Below, in pieces: positions 5,208 to 9,386 of a stretch of DNA of 9,386 bases. The DNA is from Clostridiales bacterium UBA7044. Lineage in GTDB: Bacteria > Bacillota > Clostridia > Oscillospirales > Oscillospiraceae. Both the position numbers and the translations under genes were made by a program. The notes below the pieces were generated by a model. That model was not told the origin of the DNA. It was given only the letters and a program-made list of their open reading frames with translations, and made no database searches. The stretch spans positions 2,096-11,481 of the forward strand of contig DLAP01000024.1 of assembly GCA_002493965.1 (NCBI GenBank). The letters run 5' to 3'. Within the stretch, counting starts at the first letter, position 1. Every line of letters begins with the position of its first letter.

Positions 5208-5435
5208 CAAAGCCTTCCCCAAAGGGGAAGGTGCCCCAGTGCGCACACTGAGGCAGATGAGGCGCGTCGTACTATAGAGCCGGACTTAGAGGTGGGATTC
5301 AGAGATGACTCTAAAATCTGCAACACCTCACCCGCCCTCTTCGAGGGCACCCTTACACTGTGGTATGATTGCCACCGGTAATCATACTGTTTTTAATCTG
5401 CTGCGCAGTGCACCTCCCCAAAGGGGAGGGCTTTG
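5208..5435. mobile_element. MITE-like element with terminal inverted repeats
   Basis: A 228-bp non-coding unit between queH and the methyltransferase gene. It begins CAAAGCCTTCCCC, AAA, GGGGAAGGTGC. The reverse complement of its end reads CAAAGCCCTCCCC, TTT, GGGGAGGTGC, giving terminal inverted repeats of about 26 bp that are hairpins themselves (8-bp stem at 5213-5231, 7-bp stem at 5413-5429). Next to the left end is a second hairpin, 5233-5254, pairing GCCCCAGTG with CACTGAGGC (8 of 9). Next to the right end is CTGCGCAG. Inside are GCCCTC-TTC-GAGGGC (5334-5348) and a terminator-like hairpin. No transposase gene is present. It resembles repeats I recall as abundant in Oscillospiraceae genomes. 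No clear target duplication is seen. Confidence 0.65.
5361..5394 (+). terminator. Terminator-like hairpin downstream of queH
   Basis: GTATGATT pairs with AATCATAC, extended inwards by GCC/GGT around an ACC loop (5363-5387). This stem of about 11 bp is followed on the plus strand by TGTTTTT. It lies inside the MITE-like element, so termination after queH may be provided by that element. Confidence 0.55.
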
Positions 5436-5467
5436 GATCTTTGTTTTGATTCATTTATGGAGGGTCT

Positions 5468-6604
5468 ATGACAAACTTTGAATTTTCCGTTCCCTGCCTG
5501 TTCGGTTTGGAGGGCATTGTGGGGGACGAACTGAGACGTCTGAATATGGAAAACGTCCGGGTGGAAAACGGCCGGGTGCTGTTTTCCGGGGACGGTCGGG
5601 CTCTGGCAAAGGCAAATGTGTGCCTGCGCACCGGGGAACGGGTGCTGATCGTCCTGGCGGACTTTCCGGCAAAGACCTTTGAGGAGCTTTTCCAGGGGGT
5701 CTGCCATTGCAATCTGGAGGACTATATTCCCAAAGACGGGGCTTTCCCCGTGAAGGGCCACTGCTTAAACAGCACCCTCATGAGTGTTCCCGACTGTCAG
5801 GCCATCATCAAAAAGGCTGCCTCCAAGCGGCTGGGTGAAAAATACGGCGTCACCTGGCTGCCGGAAACGGGGGCCAAGTATCAGCTGCAATTTTCCATCA
5901 TGAACGACCGGGTTCAGCTGTACCTGGACACCTCCGGGCCGGGACTTCACAAGCGGGGCTACCGGGCCAACGCTAACGACGCCCCCCTCCGGGAAACATT
6001 GGCTGCCGCCATGGTGATGCTGACAAAGTATCGGGGCCGGGACTTTGTGTGGGACCCCTTCTGCGGCTCCGGCACCATTCCCATTGAGGCGGCCCTGATC
6101 GCACGAAATAAGGCTCCTGGTATGTACCGCCGGTTCAGTGGGGAAGCCTTTGCCTGGCTCCCGGCCGACCTCTGGGGAGAAGTGCGGGCCGAGGCCAAGG
6201 ACAAGGAGTTCCAGGGGAACTACCGGATTCTGGGCAGCGACAACGACCCCAAGTGCGTGTCTCTGGCCATGGCCAACGCCCGGAAGGCCGGAGTAGAGAA
6301 TGTGGCGAAGTTCCAGGATGGGGATGCCACCAAAATGAGCCTGCCCGCCGATTCCGGCATTCTCATCTGCAACCCGCCCTACGGCCAGCGGATGCTGGAG
6401 CAGAAAAGCGCCCAGCAGCTCTATGCCGCCCTGGGACGGCATCTAAAGTACGCCGACGGCTGGAAGAAATACATCATCACCTCTGAGCCGGAGTTTGAGC
6501 ATTACTTTGGGAAGCGCTGCGACAAGAAGCGGAAGCTCTACAACGGCATGATTCAGTGCAATTACTTTATGTACACTGGAGCCAGGGGAAACGGGAAAAA
6601 ATAG
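5468..6604 (+). CDS. THUMP-domain class I SAM-dependent RNA methyltransferase (RlmL/YpsC type)
   Basis: A 378-residue enzyme expected to make N2-methylguanosine in 23S rRNA or a related product. The N-terminal ferredoxin-like and THUMP part occupies about 1-155 (PCLFGLEGIVGDEL at the start, NLEDYIP at 82-88). LHKRGYRANANDAPLRETLAA (160-180) is the family linker block. The UPF0020 Rossmann domain carries the SAM loop DPFCGSGT at 196-203, SDNDP at 257-261 as the acidic strand end, and the catalytic NPPYG at 302-306 typical of amino-group methylation. It matches the N-terminal half of E. coli RlmL and the stand-alone Firmicute YpsC proteins; the exact target is unproven. GGAGG lies just before the ATG. 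It begins 32 bp after the MITE-like element and is followed by the GNAT gene after 16 bp, probably in one transcript. Confidence 0.92.
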   Translation: MTNFEFSVPCLFGLEGIVGDELRRLNMENVRVENGRVLFSGDGRALAKANVCLRTGERVLIVLADFPAKTFEELFQGVCHCNLEDYIPKDGAFPVKGHCLNSTLMSVPDCQAIIKKAASKRLGEKYGVTWLPETGAKYQLQFSIMNDRVQLYLDTSGPGLHKRGYRANANDAPLRETLAAAMVMLTKYRGRDFVWDPFCGSGTIPIEAALIARNKAPGMYRRFSGEAFAWLPADLWGEVRAEAKDKEFQGNYRILGSDNDPKCVSLAMANARKAGVENVAKFQDGDATKMSLPADSGILICNPPYGQRMLEQKSAQQLYAALGRHLKYADGWKKYIITSEPEFEHYFGKRCDKKRKLYNGMIQCNYFMYTGARGNGKK

Positions 6605-6620
6605 GCTTTGGGAGGAACTT

Positions 6621-7145
6621 ATGGCTTTCACCTTGATAAAACTCACAAAGGAATATGAAAAACAGCTGTGTGAAATGATTGACGAGTGGAAACTGGATCA
6701 GGAAATCCATCACACAGACCACTCACCCTGGGCAATCTTCAAAAATGATTGTCACGATTTCTGTTATTATCTGGACCATCTGGAAATAAAAGAAGCGACA
6801 GAAGACCGGGTTCCCGATTCGGTGTTCTTTCTGCTGGACGATAGCAGAGACAGACTTCTGGGAGCAGTAAATATCCGTCATTATCTAAATGACTCTCTGC
6901 TGAGAGAAGGCGGTCATATCGGAGACGGAATCCGGCCTACCGAAAGAGGGAAGGGCTATGGGACAGAAATCGTTCGTCTGGCTCTGATGGAATGTAAGAA
7001 GCTGGGAATTGACAGGGTACTGATGACCTGCAATAAGGAGAATATTGCTTCTGCCAGAACCATTATAAAAAACGGCGGCGTCCTTGAAAATGAGTTTGTC
7101 AATTCAGATGGCAATGTAGAACAGAGATATTGGATTTCGATTTGA
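6621..7145 (+). CDS. GNAT-family N-acetyltransferase
   Basis: A 174-residue protein with the acetyl-CoA-binding GNAT core in its C-terminal half: strand LGAVNIRHYLN at 80-90, then the pyrophosphate-binding loop R109-G-K-G-Y-G114 followed by helix TEIVRLALMECKKLG, and motif B VLMTCNKENIASARTIIKNGG at 133-153. The N-terminal 75 residues are less conserved and probably hold the substrate site. The acceptor may be a small molecule or a protein N terminus and cannot be told. GGGAGGA precedes the ATG, 16 bp after the methyltransferase stop. Base use differs from its neighbours: sampled stretches are 40-50% GC against about 67% in the gene before, and arginine is often AGA rather than CGG/CGC. This suggests recent acquisition. 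Confidence 0.9.
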   Translation: MAFTLIKLTKEYEKQLCEMIDEWKLDQEIHHTDHSPWAIFKNDCHDFCYYLDHLEIKEATEDRVPDSVFFLLDDSRDRLLGAVNIRHYLNDSLLREGGHIGDGIRPTERGKGYGTEIVRLALMECKKLGIDRVLMTCNKENIASARTIIKNGGVLENEFVNSDGNVEQRYWISI

Positions 7146-7242
7146 CGCGGATTTCTTTCAATTGATTCCCCTGTTTTCTCCAATACCCGCTTACCCAGCG
7201 TTTTTCCACAGAAAAAATCCGGATACCGGGAGTGAAAGACAT

Positions 7243-8172
7243 ATGAAGCACCTGTTTATCATCAACCCTGCGGCAGGCAGCCGTGACCGTACCCCCGTTT
7301 ACACCGCCGAAATTGAAAAGGCCTGCAAAAAGCGGGGTTTAGACTACCGCATTGCGGTGTCCAATGCGCCCGGGAATTGCTGCCAGCTTGCCCGGGAAGC
7401 CGCGGAGTCCGGGGAGGAAGTGCGGCTCTACGCCTGCGGCGGAGACGGCACCTTAAACGAAGTGGCCTCCGGGGCGGCGGGGTTTCCGAACGCCTCCGTC
7501 ACGGCTTACGCCGGAGGCAGCGGCAACGACTTCGTGAAGCTGTTCAGTGAGCCTGAGGCATTCTATGACCTGGAGCGGCTGCTGGACGCGGAGGAAGTTA
7601 CCTTCGACATGATCCGCTGCAACGATGCGCTTTCCTTAAATATCTGCTCTGTGGGTCTTGACGCCCGGATCGGTACCGACGTAGCCAACTATAAGCGGAT
7701 CCCCCTGATTCAGGGCTTCCGGGCTTACCTTCTGTCCACTCTGGTCAATGTGGTCCGGGGCATCTCTGAACACTATGTGGTAGAGATTAACGGAGAAACC
7801 ATTGATGCAGAGCAGACCTTTGTCTGCGTCTGCAACGGCCGGTTCTACGGAGGCGGCTTCAATCCCATTCCCGAGGCCGACCCCGCCGATGGGATTCTGG
7901 ATGTACTGCTGGTGAAGAAGGTCAGTCGGCTTCAGGTCCCCGGGCTCATTGGAAAGTATAAAAATGGCCGCTATCGGGAAATACCGGACATCATCCGGTA
8001 TTTTCAGACAGACAAACTCACCGTTCACTGCGACATGCCCTCTCCCATCAACTTAGATGGGGAGCTGCTCACCGCCCAGACAGCAGAGCTTTCCGTTGCC
8101 AAAGAGAAGCTTCGCTTCTTCTACCCCAGGGGTCTTACCTGGGTAGCAAAGGTACCTGCTGCAGCAAAATAA
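7243..8172 (+). CDS. Diacylglycerol kinase family lipid kinase (YegS/DgkB/BmrU type)
   Basis: A 309-residue soluble kinase that phosphorylates diacylglycerol or a related lipid at the inner membrane face, returning it to phospholipid synthesis. The N-terminal catalytic domain has NPAAGS at 8-13, the nucleotide-binding GGDGT at 66-70 with LNEV behind it, and AGGSGNDF at 90-97. The C-terminal beta domain contains NGRFYGGGF at 198-206, PEADPADGILD at 210-220 and INLDGE near 269. Length is typical. I chose the ATG at 7243 because GGGAG lies about 10 nt before it and the protein then begins MKHLFIINPAAG as family members do. A TTG at 7162 would add 27 unrelated residues and has no ribosome binding site. 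The true substrate (diacylglycerol, phosphatidylglycerol, sphingoid base) is not predictable. Confidence 0.93.
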   Translation: MKHLFIINPAAGSRDRTPVYTAEIEKACKKRGLDYRIAVSNAPGNCCQLAREAAESGEEVRLYACGGDGTLNEVASGAAGFPNASVTAYAGGSGNDFVKLFSEPEAFYDLERLLDAEEVTFDMIRCNDALSLNICSVGLDARIGTDVANYKRIPLIQGFRAYLLSTLVNVVRGISEHYVVEINGETIDAEQTFVCVCNGRFYGGGFNPIPEADPADGILDVLLVKKVSRLQVPGLIGKYKNGRYREIPDIIRYFQTDKLTVHCDMPSPINLDGELLTAQTAELSVAKEKLRFFYPRGLTWVAKVPAAAK

Positions 8173-8204
8173 CTAAAAACTCAATCCATATATCCAAAGC
8201 CAGG

Positions 8205-8263
8205 CCTCTGATTTTATAGAAATTTTACAATTTCTTTACCACGATTTTCCTTTACATCAGAGG
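8205..8263. repeat. Nested inverted repeats upstream of the antiporter gene
   Basis: CCTCTGAT (8205-8212) is mirrored by ATCAGAGG (8256-8263). Between them AGAAATT-TTAC-AATTTCT (8218-8235) forms a second, smaller palindrome. The right outer arm overlaps the end of the -35 box of the antiporter promoter. Being upstream of the start point, these can act only as DNA sites for that promoter, or as RNA structure at the end of the lipid kinase mRNA. Confidence 0.45.
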
Positions 8264-8279
8264 ACATACCCTTTATAAT
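8251..8279 (+). promoter_or_regulatory. Sigma-A promoter of the antiporter gene
   Basis: TTTACA (8251-8256) and a perfect TATAAT (8274-8279) are exactly 17 bp apart. Transcription would start near 8286, giving a leader of about 64 nt. In that leader GTTTCC (8292-8297) can pair with either of two GGAAAC copies (8312-8317, 8325-8330). The second copy lies just before the ribosome binding site at 8334-8339. Confidence 0.82.
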
Positions 8280-8349
8280 AGGAGCAACATAGTTTCCATC
8301 CGTTTTCTTCCGGAAACGTCCTTTGGAAACAAAAAGGAGAGTTGAAAAA

Positions 8350-9318
8350 ATGCTGATTTCTGTCCTGCTGTTCGCTTTCGGCCTTTTGCTGCTCATCAAG
8401 GGCGGCGACTGGTTCGTTGACGGGGCTACCGGCATTGCCCGCCGGTTTCATCTGCCTGACATCATCGTGGGCGCTACGGTAGTCTCCATCGGCACCACCT
8501 TGCCGGAGGTCATGGTTTCCGCCACCGGCGCCCTGCAGGGGCAGGGGGCTATGGCCTACGGCAACGCCATTGGCTCCATCATCTGCAACACCGCGCTCAT
8601 CGCTGCCATTTCCGTTGCCTGCAATCCCGGCCCGGTAAACGTGAAAACCATGAAAATGCCTGTTATTTTCTTCTTCGGCTCCGCCGCCCTGTACTGCGTG
8701 GCTGCCTATCTGCTGGGAACGTTTCCCCGCTGGCTGGGTATTGTGATGCTGATGATCTTCATTTCCTACCTGGTGATTAACGTCCGTCAGGGCCTGAAAA
8801 ACCCGGACGCCGTGGAACATGAAGAGGAAGCCGGCGACAAGGACACAACCTTTCTGCAGGACCTGGCTTTTCTGGTTCTCGGCGCGGCCCTCATTGCCTG
8901 GGGTGCCAACCTGCTGGTAGAGCACGGCACCAACATCGCCAAGTTCCTGGGCGTTCCGGAGACCGTCATCGCATTGACCTTCGTGGCTCTCGGCACCAGT
9001 CTGCCGGAGCTTGTCACCACCATCACCTCCCTGCGCAAAGGCCATGCCTCCCTGGGTATTGGCAATGTCATTGGGGCCAACGTATTCAATCTGGTGCTGG
9101 TTTCCGGCTTGGCTGTAACCCTGGCTCCCTTTGAAGTGCCTGTGGGAAAGGTTCTCCTGGGACACAATGCCTCCCTGGTGCTGGACATTCCTCTGATGCT
9201 CATAGTCATGCTTCTGCTGACAGTCCCCGCTTTGACGAAAAAAAAGCTGGAGCGGTGGCAGGGTATTACGCTATTGTGTATTTACGCTGCCTTCTGTGTA
9301 TTCCAGTTCTTTGTGTAA
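8350..9318 (+). CDS. CaCA-family calcium/sodium antiporter (YrbG type)
   Basis: A 322-residue membrane protein that exchanges Ca2+ for Na+ or H+ across the cell membrane. It shows the internal duplication of the family. Repeat alpha-1 has GTTLPE at 48-53 and GNAIGS at 71-76; alpha-2 has GTSLPE at 215-220 and GNVIGAN at 238-244. E53 and E220 are the expected ion-binding glutamates. About ten hydrophobic segments are split by a hydrophilic acidic loop at 147-168. Length is normal. The ATG at 8350 is preceded by AAGGAG 10 nt upstream, and the protein then begins in the first membrane helix. An in-frame TTG at 8323 would add nine residues and overlap the leader. It has its own promoter and is probably monocistronic, with a hairpin following at 9337-9361. 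Confidence 0.95.
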   Translation: MLISVLLFAFGLLLLIKGGDWFVDGATGIARRFHLPDIIVGATVVSIGTTLPEVMVSATGALQGQGAMAYGNAIGSIICNTALIAAISVACNPGPVNVKTMKMPVIFFFGSAALYCVAAYLLGTFPRWLGIVMLMIFISYLVINVRQGLKNPDAVEHEEEAGDKDTTFLQDLAFLVLGAALIAWGANLLVEHGTNIAKFLGVPETVIALTFVALGTSLPELVTTITSLRKGHASLGIGNVIGANVFNLVLVSGLAVTLAPFEVPVGKVLLGHNASLVLDIPLMLIVMLLLTVPALTKKKLERWQGITLLCIYAAFCVFQFFV

Positions 9319-9336
9319 ATATCCTCGTTTTTTCCC

Positions 9337-9361
9337 ATCGCCCGGCCTATGGCCGGGCGAT
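9337..9361 (+). terminator. GC-rich hairpin after the antiporter gene, possible terminator
   Basis: An 11-bp perfect stem (ATCGCCCGGCC with its complement) closes on TAT, 18 bp after the stop codon. It is followed by a pyrimidine-rich, T-rich tail (ACTTCTTGTCTTCTTTG) rather than a clean T run, so termination is plausible but not textbook. The stem resembles the one at 4588-4612. Confidence 0.5.
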
Positions 9362-9386
9362 ACTTCTTGTCTTCTTTGCTTTTTCC

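Noticed and set aside
5200..5445. Target-site duplication around the MITE-like element
   Set aside because: Only GA is shared between the two flanks, too short to mean anything.
7162..7242. Upstream TTG start for the lipid kinase (and likewise TTG at 8323 for the antiporter)
   Set aside because: Neither has a ribosome binding site at the proper distance, and both add residues unlike their families; the ATGs at 7243 and 8350 have good sites and give normal N termini.
1..9386. CRISPR array, toxin-antitoxin, phage or defence system
   Set aside because: No regularly spaced direct repeats, no cas, integrase, transposase or small paired toxin genes are visible on either strand.

Overview
The window (9,386 bp, GC-rich in most genes) looks like chromosomal DNA of a GC-rich clostridium, most likely an Oscillospiraceae-type gut Firmicute. 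The grounds are the lspA-rluD gene pair, AGGAGG-type ribosome binding sites, sigma-A-type promoters, an MtaB-type methylthiotransferase, and intergenic repeats ending in CCTTCCCC/GGGGAAGG hairpins that resemble those common in that family. The family-level placement is recalled from general knowledge, not tested.

Minus-strand left half (1-3200). Reading leftwards, an HPr-fold protein lacking the phospho-histidine has its own promoter, a possibly regulatory leader and a terminator. Next is a roughly 270-nt gene-free block that forms one long imperfect inverted repeat with internal hairpins. Then a consensus promoter drives lspA (signal peptidase II), an RluD-type pseudouridine synthase and a Cof-type HAD phosphatase. 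These three overlap or sit 12 bp apart, so they form an operon. The end of the HAD gene contains the -35 box of a promoter for a tRNA cluster: tRNA-Gly(TCC), then a tRNA cut by the window edge, probably Arg.

Plus-strand right half (3256-9386). The genes are mtaB (tRNA ms2t6A37 synthesis), queH (epoxyqueuosine reductase), a THUMP/UPF0020 rRNA methyltransferase of the RlmL/YpsC type, a GNAT acetyltransferase of visibly lower GC, a diacylglycerol/YegS-type lipid kinase, and a CaCA-family Ca2+/cation antiporter with its own near-consensus promoter. A 228-bp MITE-like element with terminal inverted repeats lies between queH and the methyltransferase gene.

Four of the nine protein genes act on RNA (RluD, MtaB, QueH, RlmL-like), so RNA modification is the main theme, but the genes are on both strands and are not one operon. 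I see no phage, CRISPR, toxin-antitoxin or defence genes. The most unusual material is non-coding: the 2513-2782 inverted repeat, the HPr-like gene's leader with two mutually exclusive pairings, and the MITE-like element at 5208-5435.
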